Shown here: positions 1-9,707 of the stretch, piece by piece
Numbering within the stretch: position 1 is the first letter of the stretch
Layout of the letters: each line of letters starts with the position of its first letter
Assembly (NCBI GenBank): GCA_947245585.1
Contig: CAMXPV010000008.1
Coordinates: 38,263-102,262 of the forward strand
DNA length: 64,000 bases
Direction: 5' to 3'
Origin: an uncultured Lachnospiraceae bacterium
GTDB taxonomy: Bacteria > Bacillota > Clostridia > Lachnospirales > Lachnospiraceae
Position numbers and translations under genes: made by a program
The notes under the pieces: model-generated
The model's input: only the letters and a program-made list of their open reading frames with translations
Database searches by the model: none
What the model was told of the DNA's origin: nothing

Positions 1-1124
1 AACGTTTTGGCATTTTTCACGCGAAGATCGGAAATTTCCTTTGCAAGCCGCAGCGCTTTCTCCTCAAGCGCCGCCGTCTCTTTGGAAAGCGCAGCCCTGT
101 ATGCGTCATAGTCCTGATATTTTTCTATGATTTCCTGCGCCCGCGCCTGATATTCCTGAATCTCCTCCACAGTGTTTCCATATTTTGACTTTAAATGATT
201 GATTTGGTTTAAACGCTCCTGCGTCTGTTCAAATCTGCCTGCATCGAATTCCAATTCTGAGAGATATTCTGCCATCTCCCTGTTATAATCATTCAAAAGA
301 GCGTCTATATCCAGAAGCTGCCTCTCATAATCCTGCAATGTCTCATCGTAGGCAGATACCGTTTTGATCTCCCTGATGGCTCTGGCGATGGCGCTGCCCG
401 CCCCGCTGTCCTCATAACCGCAAAGACCATGGACATTAACAGCCGCCTCTCTGATCTTTCTGGCATTCCCCATTTTCCGGTATGCCTTCTCAACTTCCTC
501 ATCCTCACCCGGCATAAGCGCCGCTTCCTCAATCTCCCTGCACTCAAATTCCGCGAGGGAAAACTCTCTTTTCCGGGTCTCCTCATCCACTTCACTCTCG
601 GACAATTCCCTCTTCTTCTCCCGGTACTGCCCGTAAATATCCCGAAGTATTTCTTTTTTCCCCGCAAGCGCCGGCCCCGCATAGGCATCCAGAATCTCCA
701 GCTGCCTTGCCGCCTTTAACAGCGACTGGTGCTCGTGTTGTCCATGAATATCGATCAGGATATCCGCCAACTGTCGAAGCTGTCTGGCCGTCACCGTCTC
801 CCCGCAGACTTTACACTGGCTGCGGTTTTCCATAATCTTTCTCTGGAGAATGACCTGCCCCTCCTCAACGGGCAGTTCCAACTCCTGTACCGCCCTGATC
901 TGTGCCGGATCTTCCAGAGAAAAAACAAGCTCCACCAGTCCATACTCGGCCCCCGACCGAATCATGTCCTTATCTGCTTTGGCTCCCAACGCCAGATTGA
1001 TGGAACCGATTATGATGGATTTACCCGCTCCCGTCTCCCCGGTAAGAATATTGAGCCCGGCGCCAAAGGTGACTTCCGTCTCATCAATCAGCGCCAGATT
1101 TTTCACATGTAAACTCTGTAACAT
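1..1124 (-). CDS. recN: DNA repair ATPase RecN (N-terminal part, cut by window edge)
   Basis: This is the N-terminal part of RecN, the SMC-like ATPase that acts at double-strand breaks during recombinational repair. Reading from 1124 the protein opens MLQSLHVKNLALID and carries a Walker A motif GETGAGKS near residue 30, followed by a long charged helical region that continues off the window. The C-terminal ABC half is not in the window. Its ATG lies one base past the argR stop codon, so the two are translationally close, and argR-recN is a common clostridial order. Identification is firm; only the length is unknown. Confidence 0.93.
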   Translation of the reverse strand, partial: MLQSLHVKNLALIDETEVTFGAGLNILTGETGAGKSIIIGSINLALGAKADKDMIRSGAEYGLVELVFSLEDPAQIRAVQELELPVEEGQVILQRKIMENRSQCKVCGETVTARQLRQLADILIDIHGQHEHQSLLKAARQLEILDAYAGPALAGKKEILRDIYGQYREKKRELSESEVDEETRKREFSLAEFECREIEEAALMPGEDEEVEKAYRKMGNARKIREAAVNVHGLCGYEDSGAGSAIARAIREIKTVSAYDETLQDYERQLLDIDALLNDYNREMAEYLSELEFDAGRFEQTQERLNQINHLKSKYGNTVEEIQEYQARAQEIIEKYQDYDAYRAALSKETAALEEKALRLAKEISDLRVKNAKT

Positions 1125-1125
1125 T

Positions 1126-1575
1126 TCACCCCACCATCCTGCCGATCTTTTCCATCACGACTCTGGCATCCTGTACGCTGCGCATCGCCATCATCACCGT
1201 ATTATCCCCGGCAATGCACCCTACGATCTCCTCTATCTTCATATCGTCCACAGCGGCCGCCACAGCCATTGCCATGCCGGACACCGTCTTTAACACCAAA
1301 AGATTTTGTGCCAAATCCATCGACACATACCCTTCTTTGAGCACTCTCGCATACTTGTCGCCCAGATGGCTCTCCTCCACGTCAAAGGCAACATACTTTT
1401 GTCTGCCCCTGCCATTGGGAATCTTGGAAAGCTTCAGTTCCCGGATATCTCTGGAGACGGTAGCCTGGGTAACCTCATAACCGTCGGCACGCAGGCGGTC
1501 CACCAGTTCCTCCTGCGTTTCCACCTCGTACTGTGTAATCAGATCTATAATTTTCTCATGTCTCTTCTTTTTCAT
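1126..1575 (-). CDS. argR: Arginine repressor ArgR/AhrC
   Basis: A 149-residue arginine-responsive transcription regulator of normal length. The N-terminal winged helix (about residues 1-70) contains TQATVSRDIRELKLSK, the DNA recognition helix typical of ArgR. The C-terminal half (from about 80) has the oligomerisation and arginine-binding segment with GCIAGDNTVMMAMR, matching the conserved GTIAGDDT-type motif. It lies between nadK and recN, all transcribed leftward with short gaps. By family knowledge it represses arginine biosynthesis and activates catabolism; no ARG box was identified here. Confidence 0.95.
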   Translation of the reverse strand: MKKKRHEKIIDLITQYEVETQEELVDRLRADGYEVTQATVSRDIRELKLSKIPNGRGRQKYVAFDVEESHLGDKYARVLKEGYVSMDLAQNLLVLKTVSGMAMAVAAAVDDMKIEEIVGCIAGDNTVMMAMRSVQDARVVMEKIGRMVG

Positions 1576-1596
1576 AGCGCGTCCGAAACCCCTTCT

Positions 1597-2433
1597 CTAC
1601 ACTTCGCTCATCTTTTTATGGAGTACCGAAAGAAAACTCTCCGTATTTAATCTCACAATCCCCGTGGTCCTGTCGGCCCTGCGGATGAGAATGCGGTCCC
1701 CCGTGCGCAGGGCCGCCTTGTAACTGCCGTCAAAATTGGCCTCTACCATCTGTTCATGCCCATCCTTTCCCGGCGGAATTTCCACAGTGATCACATCCTC
1801 CGGCGCAAACACAATGCTGCGGGTATTTAGGGTGTGGGGACAGATCGGCGTCAGAAGCAAAAGACTCGCCGAGGGTTCCACAATGGGTCCTCCCGCCGAG
1901 AGATTGTAACCGGTAGAGCCTGTGGGCGTAGCAACGATCACACCGTCTGCGCAGTAATCATTCAGAAACCGGTCATTCACATAAATGCGGACGTTTAAAA
2001 TCTGCAGCGTGCCACAGCGGGAGATCACAATATCGTTAAGGGCATACTGCCGTTCCTCCATCTCCCCGGCTATGATCCTGCCGTTGAGCATCATCCGTTC
2101 CTCCCTCACATACTCGTCTGCAAGAAGCTTTTCGACGGCCTCCTCCACACAGGCGCTCTCCACCTCCGCCAGATACCCGAGCGTCCCCAGATTAATTCCC
2201 AAAAGCGGAATTTTACTGTCCGTTATGTTTCTGGCAGCCCGAAGAAGGGTGCCGTCTCCGCCAAGCACCAACGCACAGTCCACATCGGCTTCCCTGCCTA
2301 CGGCGAGAGCCAGTCTGTCATTGGCGACACAGATGGCCTCGCCGCCGTGTTTTTTTATAACATCTGCTATTTTTTTTGTAAACGTCCCCTGGGGGTCCTT
2401 CACCTCATTGGTAATCAGAAAAAACCGTTTCAT
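1597..2433 (-). CDS. nadK: NAD kinase
   Basis: A 278-residue ATP-NAD kinase that makes NADP from NAD in the cytoplasm. The catalytic GGDGT motif is present as LGGDGTLLRAAR near residue 60, and the NAD-binding stretch appears as TPTGSTGYNLSAGGPI in the C-terminal half. Length is normal for the family. It starts two bases downstream of the tlyA stop codon, so translation of the pair is probably coupled. Gene order tlyA-nadK-argR-recN is widespread in Clostridia. Confidence 0.95.
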   Translation of the reverse strand: MKRFFLITNEVKDPQGTFTKKIADVIKKHGGEAICVANDRLALAVGREADVDCALVLGGDGTLLRAARNITDSKIPLLGINLGTLGYLAEVESACVEEAVEKLLADEYVREERMMLNGRIIAGEMEERQYALNDIVISRCGTLQILNVRIYVNDRFLNDYCADGVIVATPTGSTGYNLSAGGPIVEPSASLLLLTPICPHTLNTRSIVFAPEDVITVEIPPGKDGHEQMVEANFDGSYKAALRTGDRILIRRADRTTGIVRLNTESFLSVLHKKMSEV

Positions 2434-2435
2434 TT

Positions 2436-3332
2436 CTATTTCGCCTCATCCAGCGCGCAATGCGCCTCATCCACAAGCGCTTTGATCCGTGCAGACCAGT
2501 CTTCTTTCCATGACAAACCGCTTTCCTGCAAAAGAAGCGCTGCAAGCGCCTCCTCCGCCTCCTTTTCCGGCAGCGTCAAAATCTCCTCCGGAATCTCTGA
2601 CCGCTTTTCTAGCCACATCAGATACTCGATATTTCCCTCCGGTCCCTTGATCGGGGAATGGGTCAATCCTCTCACCGAAAAGCCGATCATGTCCGCGTAA
2701 TCAACGATCCTGTGCACCACCTCTTCGTGCACCTTTTTGTCCCGCACCACGCCCTTTTTGCCGACTTTTTCGCGACCGGCCTCAAACTGGGGCTTAATCA
2801 GACATACCATCTGTCCCGCCCCGCGCAGGAGCTTTCTCGCCGGGATCAAAATCTTTGTGAGCGAGATGAACGATACGTCCACCGAAGCGAAATCTATGGG
2901 TTCCCCGATATCCGCCTCCGTCACATAGCGGAAATTCGTCTTCTCCATACAGACCACCCGCTCGTCGCTTCTCAGCTTCCAGTCCAACTGACCATGGCCC
3001 ACATCTATGGCATACACCTTCCCCGCCCCGTTTTGCAGCATACAATCCGTAAACCCGCCGGTGGAAGCGCCGATATCCATACAGACCCGAGCCTCCAGTG
3101 CAATCGGAAACCGCTCCATGGCCCGCGCCAGTTTCAATCCTCCGCGGCTCACATAGGGAAGGGCTTTCCCCTTCACCTCAATCTTTATCTTGCTCTCGTC
3201 AAACAGGGTGCCCGCCTTGTCCTCCCGCTGATTGTCCACAAACACGTTTCCCGCCATAAGAAGCGCTTTCGCCTTCTCTCTGGACTGGGCGTACCCTTGT
3301 CTGACCAGAATCACATCCAGTCTTTCCTTCAT
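2436..3332 (-). CDS. tlyA: TlyA-family rRNA 2'-O-methyltransferase
   Basis: A 298-residue TlyA/hemolysin-A family protein. An N-terminal S4 RNA-binding domain (MKERLDVILVRQGYAQSREK) is followed by an FtsJ-like methyltransferase fold with the SAM motif MDIGASTGGFTDCML near residue 90. The family methylates ribosomal RNA riboses. I place the start at 3332 rather than at the upstream 3362, because this ATG overlaps the dxs stop codon as ATGA and the protein then begins exactly at the S4 domain. It belongs to the leftward dxs-tlyA-nadK operon. Confidence 0.92.
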   Translation of the reverse strand: MKERLDVILVRQGYAQSREKAKALLMAGNVFVDNQREDKAGTLFDESKIKIEVKGKALPYVSRGGLKLARAMERFPIALEARVCMDIGASTGGFTDCMLQNGAGKVYAIDVGHGQLDWKLRSDERVVCMEKTNFRYVTEADIGEPIDFASVDVSFISLTKILIPARKLLRGAGQMVCLIKPQFEAGREKVGKKGVVRDKKVHEEVVHRIVDYADMIGFSVRGLTHSPIKGPEGNIEYLMWLEKRSEIPEEILTLPEKEAEEALAALLLQESGLSWKEDWSARIKALVDEAHCALDEAK

Positions 3333-5212
3333 CTTGCCCGTCTGTCCGTCACAGCCTGCCATGCTGAGACGATTTTCTCCTCCACCGTCACCGCGTCGAT
3401 CCCGGTTTCCTGCTTTAACAGTTCCACATTGCCATGCTCCACATACTCGTCAGGAATGGCGATGCCAAGCACCCGGGTCTCCTCATCCAGGGAATCCACA
3501 AACTCCCTGACATGCTCTCCGAAACCGCCACAGGCCACGTTCTCCTCCATCGTGACAATCAGCTTATGGGTTTTGCACGCATTCCGGATCAACTCCTCGT
3601 CGATGGGTTTCACAAACCGGGCGTTGACAAGCGAACAGTCATACCCTCTCTCTTTCAGTTTTTCCCGCACCGCAAGCGCTACCTTCACCATGCTGCCCAC
3701 AGCCAAAAGCAATATGCCGCTCTCCATACAGATCGGCTCGGCTTTTCCGTATACGACCGGCTCCCGGTTTTCTTTTAAGCCGTCAAAGGCCTCTCCCCTC
3801 GGATAGCGGATGGCGATGGGCCCGCCAAACTCCACCGCAAATTTAATCATATCGGAAAGCTCCCACTTATTCTTGGGGGCCATAACGTGCATATTCGGTA
3901 TCGATGACAAAAACGAGAGGTCAAATAAGCCCTGATGCGTCTCCCCATCGCTTCCCACAAGCCCTGCCCTGTCGATACAAAATACCACAGGCAGATTTTG
4001 AATACAGACATCATGCAGAATCTGGTCGTAAGCCCGCTGCAGGAAGGAGGAATAAATCGCCACAATGGGCTTTAAGCCGCCCGCCGCCAATCCTGCCGCA
4101 AACGTCACCGCATGTTCCTCCGCGATTCCCACATCAAAGAAACGCTCCGGATACATGTTGCGGAACCGCTTCAAGCCTGTACCGTCCGGCATGGCTGCCG
4201 TAATCGCCACCACCTTTTCGTCCCGCTGCCCCAACTTACACATGACAGTGGAAAAAATATCCGTATAGTTGGCCTTTGCCTTGGGCGAACTGGGAATCCC
4301 CGTCTCAATGTCAAAGGGTTCCGCACCGTGGAATCTGGCCGGATGGCGCTCTGCCGGCGCATACCCTCTTCCCTTCTGGGTGATCACATGGACAAGCACC
4401 GCCTTTTTGACCTTTCTGGCCTCCCTGAATATATGTACCATCTCCTGAATATTATGCCCGTCCACAGGCCCCAGGTAAGTGATACCCATATCCTCGAAAA
4501 ACATGCCCGGCACCACCAGATGCTTAAAACTGCTCTTGGCGCGCCTGATCTGGCTCACCACCTTGTCTCCGTACTTCGGCTTGCCCCGCAGGGAATTATA
4601 GATGCCTTCCTTCAAATCCAGATACATGTCCGCCGTCCGGATATTGTTCAGATATTTGGAGATGCCCCCCACGTTCTCTGAGATAGACATATCGTTGTCA
4701 TTTAACACAATAATAAAATTTGTCTCCAACCGGGAGGCATTGTTTAACGCCTCGTAAGCCATGCCGCCCGTAAGCGATCCGTCGCCGATGACGGACACGA
4801 TGGTGTTATTTTCCCCCTGAATATCACGCGCCTTGACCATGCCGAGTCCCGCCGATATGGAGGTGGAACTGTGCCCCGTGTCAAAGCAGTCGCAGTCGCT
4901 CTCCTTCCTCTTCGGAAAGCCGCTCATACCGCCGAATTTTCTTAAGTTTACAAATCCGTCCCGGCGGCCGGTCAGAATCTTATGGGTGTAAGACTGATGC
5001 CCCACATCCCAGATCAGCTTATCTTCCGGCAGATTCAAAAACAGATGGAGCGCCATGGTAAGCTCCACCGCCCCCAGATTAGACCCCAGGTGCCCTCCTG
5101 TCACACTGATCGTCTGAATCAGGAATTTTCTGATCTCCTCCGCCAACACGCCGTAATCCTCCGGCGCAATCTGTTTGATATCGTTTGTCCGCGTTATCTG
5201 TTCCAGTAACAT
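3329..5212 (-). CDS. dxs: 1-deoxy-D-xylulose-5-phosphate synthase
   Basis: A 627-residue thiamine-diphosphate transketolase-type enzyme that condenses pyruvate and glyceraldehyde 3-phosphate, the first step of the MEP isoprenoid pathway. The ThDP-binding motif begins at GDGSLTGGMAYEALNNA. The transketolase pyrimidine domain carries DVGIAEEHAVTFAAGLA, and the C-terminal domain follows. Length is typical. It follows ispA by 11 bases, so prenyl chain synthesis and precursor supply are encoded together. Confidence 0.97.
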   Translation of the reverse strand: MLLEQITRTNDIKQIAPEDYGVLAEEIRKFLIQTISVTGGHLGSNLGAVELTMALHLFLNLPEDKLIWDVGHQSYTHKILTGRRDGFVNLRKFGGMSGFPKRKESDCDCFDTGHSSTSISAGLGMVKARDIQGENNTIVSVIGDGSLTGGMAYEALNNASRLETNFIIVLNDNDMSISENVGGISKYLNNIRTADMYLDLKEGIYNSLRGKPKYGDKVVSQIRRAKSSFKHLVVPGMFFEDMGITYLGPVDGHNIQEMVHIFREARKVKKAVLVHVITQKGRGYAPAERHPARFHGAEPFDIETGIPSSPKAKANYTDIFSTVMCKLGQRDEKVVAITAAMPDGTGLKRFRNMYPERFFDVGIAEEHAVTFAAGLAAGGLKPIVAIYSSFLQRAYDQILHDVCIQNLPVVFCIDRAGLVGSDGETHQGLFDLSFLSSIPNMHVMAPKNKWELSDMIKFAVEFGGPIAIRYPRGEAFDGLKENREPVVYGKAEPICMESGILLLAVGSMVKVALAVREKLKERGYDCSLVNARFVKPIDEELIRNACKTHKLIVTMEENVACGGFGEHVREFVDSLDEETRVLGIAIPDEYVEHGNVELLKQETGIDAVTVEEKIVSAWQAVTDRRAR

Positions 5213-5223
5213 ACGTATGCCCC

Positions 5224-6126
5224 TTATTTTTCTCTGTAGATCAACTGTTCCACCAAGTTTTCCAGAAAGAGATTTCTCTTGTCAAAAGACTGTAAAATCG
5301 CCACTGCCTCCCTCGACAGTTCCTCCACCTGTCTTTTCGATTCCTCCAGACCATGTAACCTCAAATACGTGAGCTTGTGATTCTTTTCATCGCTCCCAAC
5401 CGGCTTGCCCAAAACTTCCGTACTGCTTGTCACATCCAGAATATCATCCTGAATCTGAAAAGCGACCCCGATGTTTTCCGCACATTTTTCAAGCTTTACA
5501 AGTTCCCCCTCATCCGCGCCGGCAAGCGCCCCGCCGATGGTCATAGCTGCCTGAATGAGAGCGGCGGTCTTGTTTTTATGGATGTAAAGAAGCGTCTCCT
5601 CCGTCACCTCTGTCTCCGGCTTCTCCGCCAGAAGATCGGCGCACTGTCCTCCGATCATGCCATACACGCCGGCCTTTCGGGCCAAAATATTCATGGCAAG
5701 CTCCGTCCGCATGTAATCTTCCAAAGTCACCGCTTTTCCAAATGCCCGAAGCGCCGTCTCAAAGGCATAATTTAAAAGCCCGTCCCCGGCAATCACAGCA
5801 ATGTCTTCCCCGTAAACCACATGGGTCGTTTTTCTTCCCCGGCGGTAATCGTCATTGTCCAGGGCCGGAAGATCGTCATGGATCAGGGAATAGGTGTGGA
5901 TAAACTCAATGGCCGCCATAAAGCAGGAAAGCCCTTCCCCGGCCTCTCCAAACAGGGCCGCGGTCTCCTTCATCAGGAGGGGCCGAAGCCTCTTTCCACC
6001 CGCTGACACCGCATACTCCATGGCTTCCAACACCCGGCTCTGAAAGCCTTCCGGTTTCGGCAGCCATGCGGCAATCGTCTGCTCCACTTCCCCGGTCTTT
6101 TTCTTTAGTTCCTCGTCAAAATTCAT
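5224..6126 (-). CDS. ispA: Polyprenyl (farnesyl) diphosphate synthase
   Basis: A 300-residue trans-prenyltransferase. The first aspartate-rich motif is DDLPALDNDDYRRG and the second is FQIQDDILDV; these bind magnesium and allylic diphosphate. The small residues before the first motif suggest a short-chain (C15) product, as in bacterial IspA, but chain length is inferred. I choose MNFDEEL at 6126 as start rather than 6144; it overlaps the xseB stop region by 11 bases. It sits between xseB and dxs. Confidence 0.92.
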   Translation of the reverse strand: MNFDEELKKKTGEVEQTIAAWLPKPEGFQSRVLEAMEYAVSAGGKRLRPLLMKETAALFGEAGEGLSCFMAAIEFIHTYSLIHDDLPALDNDDYRRGRKTTHVVYGEDIAVIAGDGLLNYAFETALRAFGKAVTLEDYMRTELAMNILARKAGVYGMIGGQCADLLAEKPETEVTEETLLYIHKNKTAALIQAAMTIGGALAGADEGELVKLEKCAENIGVAFQIQDDILDVTSSTEVLGKPVGSDEKNHKLTYLRLHGLEESKRQVEELSREAVAILQSFDKRNLFLENLVEQLIYREK

Positions 6127-6355
6127 CCAGTCCACCATCCTCATTGACCTTCAGCACTTTCTTCTCCACCCGGTCAATATTCTCGTTGCACTTTGCAAGA
6201 AGCGCCATCCCCCGGTTATACGCCGAAAAGGATTCTTCCAACGTAATGTCTTCCGTCTCCAGACGATGGATCACTTCCTCTATCTGGGCAAAGGCATCTT
6301 CCAAAGATAACTCCTGTTCCTGTTCCGACTTATTTTCTTCTTTCTTTTTCGCCAT
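6116..6355 (-). CDS. xseB: Exodeoxyribonuclease VII small subunit
   Basis: A 79-residue all-helical XseB, normal for this subunit. It contains the family's typical segment around IEEVIHRLETEDITLEESFSAYNRG. It binds XseA to form exonuclease VII, which degrades single-stranded DNA from both ends. The gene overlaps the end of xseA by 26 bases and leads directly into ispA. Confidence 0.93.
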   Translation of the reverse strand: MAKKKEENKSEQEQELSLEDAFAQIEEVIHRLETEDITLEESFSAYNRGMALLAKCNENIDRVEKKVLKVNEDGGLDEF

Positions 6356-7547
6356 ATTCTTTCTCCCGGACTTCCGCCAGAAGGCTGCCGTCCTTCACAC
6401 AAACCCTGATCTTCTCCCCCACGTCCACCTGCCCCAGGGAGGACAGTTTCCTGCCGGATGCATCCGACACATAGACATATCCCATGCTCAGCTTGTCGAG
6501 GGGAGAAAGCCCCTTCATGCGTTCCGCACAGATCGCCAGCCTGTGCCTCGTCTCCTGCAGCCGTCTCTCCATCACAGCCTGCAGCCGCTCTTCCAACGAT
6601 ACTGCCTGCGTCTTTTTCATGCGGACGGCATTTAGCGGACTCAGATATTTCAGGCGCACACCGTACTGCCCAAGCCGGTTCCGATAGTTCTGTACCGTGC
6701 GCCTGCAAAGATGCTGCATGGTGTAGGCATACTCCGCCATCTGCTCCTCCAACCTTGCGAAATCACAGACTGCAAGCTCCGCCGCCGCAGAGGGTGTCGG
6801 CGCCCGCAGATCCGCCACAAAATCCATGATCGTCACGTCCGTCTCATGCCCCACCGCCGAGATAACCGGAATGCTGCAGTCGAAGACAGCCTGTGCCACC
6901 GCCTCCTCGTTGAAAGCCCACAAATCCTCAATGGAGCCGCCGCCTCTTCCCACAATCACCACATCTACCTGGAGCCTTTCCATAGCCCGAATACCTTTGA
7001 TAATGCTAGGTGCCGCCTCTTCCCCCTGCACAATCGCCGGATAGAGAATGATCTGTACATAAGGGTTTCTTCTGGAAGCAACGTTGATGATATCCCGCAC
7101 CGCCGCTCCCGTCTGCGCGGTCACCACGCCCAGTCTCCTGACATAGCGGGGAATTGGCTGTTTATACTGTTCGGCAAACATCCCCCGTTCCGCCAGTTCC
7201 ATTTTCAGGCGCTCATATTTCTCATAGAGCGCGCCAATGCCGTCAAGTTCGATCGCTCTGGCATATAGCTGGTACTTGCCGTCGCGCTCGTAGACATCCA
7301 CGCTGCCGCTTGCAACCACCTGTTGCCCCTCCGCCAATCGAAAGGGCAGTCCCTTCCTGTCGGAAGAAAACATAACACACGATATTGTACTTTTTGCATC
7401 TTTCAGGGTAAAATAGATATGCCCGGAGGAATGGTATTTACAGTTACTGACCTCACCACGTATCCGGACCTTCTGCAGCATGAAATCCTGTGTGAACATG
7501 TTTCTGATGTAGGAATTGACCTGTGCCACCGTATATACATTCTGCAT
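6330..7547 (-). CDS. xseA: Exodeoxyribonuclease VII large subunit
   Basis: A 405-residue XseA, the catalytic subunit of exonuclease VII. An N-terminal OB fold (VRIRGEVSNCKYHSSGHIYFTLKD) is followed by the exonuclease domain with GRGGGSIEDLWAFN and AVGHETDVTIMDFVADLRAPTP motifs, then a helical coiled region and a short C-terminal beta segment. Length is normal for Clostridia. It runs from nusB to xseB within the same leftward cluster. Confidence 0.95.
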   Translation of the reverse strand: MQNVYTVAQVNSYIRNMFTQDFMLQKVRIRGEVSNCKYHSSGHIYFTLKDAKSTISCVMFSSDRKGLPFRLAEGQQVVASGSVDVYERDGKYQLYARAIELDGIGALYEKYERLKMELAERGMFAEQYKQPIPRYVRRLGVVTAQTGAAVRDIINVASRRNPYVQIILYPAIVQGEEAAPSIIKGIRAMERLQVDVVIVGRGGGSIEDLWAFNEEAVAQAVFDCSIPVISAVGHETDVTIMDFVADLRAPTPSAAAELAVCDFARLEEQMAEYAYTMQHLCRRTVQNYRNRLGQYGVRLKYLSPLNAVRMKKTQAVSLEERLQAVMERRLQETRHRLAICAERMKGLSPLDKLSMGYVYVSDASGRKLSSLGQVDVGEKIRVCVKDGSLLAEVREKEYGEKERRK

Positions 7548-7567
7548 ACGAATTCACCATGTCTTCC

Positions 7568-7963
7568 TTATGCAAATTTGGCCAGAACGCCGTTTACAAA
7601 CCCATAGGAGGCATCCTGTCCGAATTTTTTCGCAAGTTCGACTGCTTCATTGATTGCGACACTCGTTGGAACATCCTCGTCATAGCAGATCTCATAGACC
7701 GCCAGGCGCAGGATCGTCAGATCGACCTTGCTCATCCTTCCCGTGTCCCATCCTGATGCCTTTTCATTCAGCTTAGCATCAATCTCCGGCAATTTTTCGG
7801 AGATTTTATGGAATTTATCTGAAATATAGACGGCATCCTTATCCTTTGCAGCTTCCTCGTCCTCAAAGAACAACTGCTCCTGCTCCGGCATGTCTTCCTT
7901 TTTATTAAATTCCACCCGGAACAATAGTTTAAATATCTGTTCACGCAACTCTCTTCTGCTCAT
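7568..7963 (-). CDS. nusB: Transcription antitermination factor NusB
   Basis: A 131-residue helical NusB. The N-terminus MSRRELREQIFKLLFRVEF matches the RNA-binding helix, and the C-terminal stretch PTSVAINEAVELAKKFG is the family signature. NusB acts with NusE in antitermination of rRNA operons. It lies between the Asp23-type gene and xseA with gaps of about 15-20 bases. Confidence 0.95.
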   Translation of the reverse strand: MSRRELREQIFKLLFRVEFNKKEDMPEQEQLFFEDEEAAKDKDAVYISDKFHKISEKLPEIDAKLNEKASGWDTGRMSKVDLTILRLAVYEICYDEDVPTSVAINEAVELAKKFGQDASYGFVNGVLAKFA

Positions 7964-7978
7964 ACCAAACCACTCGCT

Positions 7979-8371
7979 CTATTTCTCTTTCGCAACGTTA
8001 ATCCCGGCAATGCGGATGTTCACATCCAAAACCTCTAACCCGGTCATATTTTCTATCGCGCTTTTCACTTTCGCCTGCACCCGTTGACATGTCGCCGGGA
8101 TGTTATAGCCGTACTCCATGGTAATGGCAAGTCCCACCTTCACCTTTTTCCCGGATACCTCAACCTTTGATCCCTTGGAAAGTCCTCTCACGCCCACACG
8201 ACACAAAAGCTCGTTGGTAAGATTGCCGGCCATAGCCGCAACACCGTCCACCTCCATAGCCGCAAGCGCGGCAATCATTGCCACCACGTCATCTGCAATC
8301 TTCACCGTACCGGCCTTTTCCTGCAACTCATATCCGCTCTTTTCTGCTTCCTGTTCCATGCTATCCTCCAT
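7979..8371 (-). CDS. Asp23/Gls24 family envelope stress protein
   Basis: A 130-residue Asp23/Gls24 family protein with the core segment from about residue 20 (GTVKIADDVVAMIAALAAMEVDGVA) to the conserved VNIRIAGINV near the end. Family members associate with the cell envelope and respond to alkaline or general stress; the exact role is not known in Clostridia. Its place just upstream of nusB is a conserved arrangement. No signal peptide or membrane segment is seen. The 105 bases upstream to the next gene hold no further feature I can support. Confidence 0.88.
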   Translation of the reverse strand: MEDSMEQEAEKSGYELQEKAGTVKIADDVVAMIAALAAMEVDGVAAMAGNLTNELLCRVGVRGLSKGSKVEVSGKKVKVGLAITMEYGYNIPATCQRVQAKVKSAIENMTGLEVLDVNIRIAGINVAKEK

Positions 8372-8476
8372 GCCTTTCTCTATATTTGGCTTAATGGCTT
8401 AAGTATACCAAAATTTCTTTTTTTTGCCTAGTCCCCTTCCGCCTTTCCAAACGTCAGCGAAAATACCCATGACAAA

Positions 8477-9670
8477 TCAAAGCCAAAAACTCAAACTGTA
8501 CTGCTTCTCATTCTCCACATAGGACACCGCCTTGTCCGTGCAGTCCAGATACCGGAAAATACCTTGCTGTCCGATCAGCGTATCCCGCATTTTCTGATAC
8601 ACCTGCGACCCCTCGCATTTCAGAGTCACGTAAGCCTCACCCCTCCCGTAGCTGTCGGTGAAAATCTTTTGAATTTTCTCCTCATCCCACTCCGTAAAGT
8701 AAGCGCCCTCCCTCACATAATAGTTGGCAGCTATGGCCGTACAGGGCGGCATCTCCACCACATTGTCAAGCGTGTGCGTCTGCTCCATCTGCTCTGTGGT
8801 CACAGCCAGATAATCATAATTAATCGTCGGTATCTTCTCGACCGGATAATCGCTGCCGCCCACAGCCTGATAGGAGGCATCTCCCCAGGTGGTATCCACA
8901 TAGTAGTATTCCCCGTCAATCCGCACAAGATTCCAGGCATGTCCCTCTCCGCCAATCACTTCTCCAAGCACAAGCGTCGCAAAAATACCGGAGCGGTTCA
9001 ACAGATACTGTGTCGCTTTCGCATATCCCTGACAGACCGATCTGCGTTCCAGGAAGACAGAACATATATTCTGGCTGTCCTTTGCCGACGCATCGTAATC
9101 CGTATGATGAATCAGGTATTCGTAAACATATTTTACTTTCTCGTACTCATCCGCATCCTGCGGCATTCCGGCAAGGCATTGGTTTACATAATCATCTATC
9201 TGCCTCTGTTTCGCTGCCACTTCCTCCTGACTAAAACAATAACTCCCCGTAAAAGTAATCTTCTTTAAGAGATTTCCTAACGTATACTCCGTATAACTGT
9301 AGCCCTCCACATAAAAAATCTCCGGGTGGTCGTTTAAGACACACTGAAACACACGCGATATCAGTTCCTTATCGCAGCTGGAAAGCCTCACATTCTCACG
9401 GAAACCAGTAATCGCCTCCAACATCTCCAGATAGACCTGCTGTTCTTCCTCCGACAGTTTCCCGAAAGCATAGCAGTCCTTCTGCTCCTCCCGGAGCTTT
9501 TCATCCGCATGGGAAAGCACCTGCTCCGGAAAGTCCGTTTTCGACTGCCTGGCCCCCACATCCTCCTGTCTGTAAAGACTGCTCTCGCTTCGGGACAATC
9601 CAAGCCCCGCAAGATACAGGGCACCGGTCAAAATCAACATACCGGTCAGAAATATAGCCGCCTTCTTCAT
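8477..9670 (-). CDS. Secreted transglutaminase-like protein
   Basis: A 397-residue exported protein of unknown substrate. A hydrophobic signal or anchor segment occupies residues 1-22 (MKKAAIFLTGMLILTGALYLAG). The transglutaminase-core triad is visible as Cys in RRSVCQGYAKA, His in GEGHAWNLV and Asp in YYVDTTWGD. I choose the start at 9670 because a GGAGG site precedes it and an upstream start would overlap prfC. Such proteins can be cysteine peptidases or amidases; no substrate can be inferred. It follows prfC on the same strand. Confidence 0.85.
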   Translation of the reverse strand: MKKAAIFLTGMLILTGALYLAGLGLSRSESSLYRQEDVGARQSKTDFPEQVLSHADEKLREEQKDCYAFGKLSEEEQQVYLEMLEAITGFRENVRLSSCDKELISRVFQCVLNDHPEIFYVEGYSYTEYTLGNLLKKITFTGSYCFSQEEVAAKQRQIDDYVNQCLAGMPQDADEYEKVKYVYEYLIHHTDYDASAKDSQNICSVFLERRSVCQGYAKATQYLLNRSGIFATLVLGEVIGGEGHAWNLVRIDGEYYYVDTTWGDASYQAVGGSDYPVEKIPTINYDYLAVTTEQMEQTHTLDNVVEMPPCTAIAANYYVREGAYFTEWDEEKIQKIFTDSYGRGEAYVTLKCEGSQVYQKMRDTLIGQQGIFRYLDCTDKAVSYVENEKQYSLSFWL

Positions 9671-9707
9671 ACCCTGCCGCCCTCCTTTCACAGCCTTCTC
9701 CCTACAC

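Noticed and set aside
2658..3806. Long plus-strand frame of 382 codons
   Set aside because: It runs antisense through tlyA and dxs, whose protein motifs are unambiguous, and has no ribosome site.
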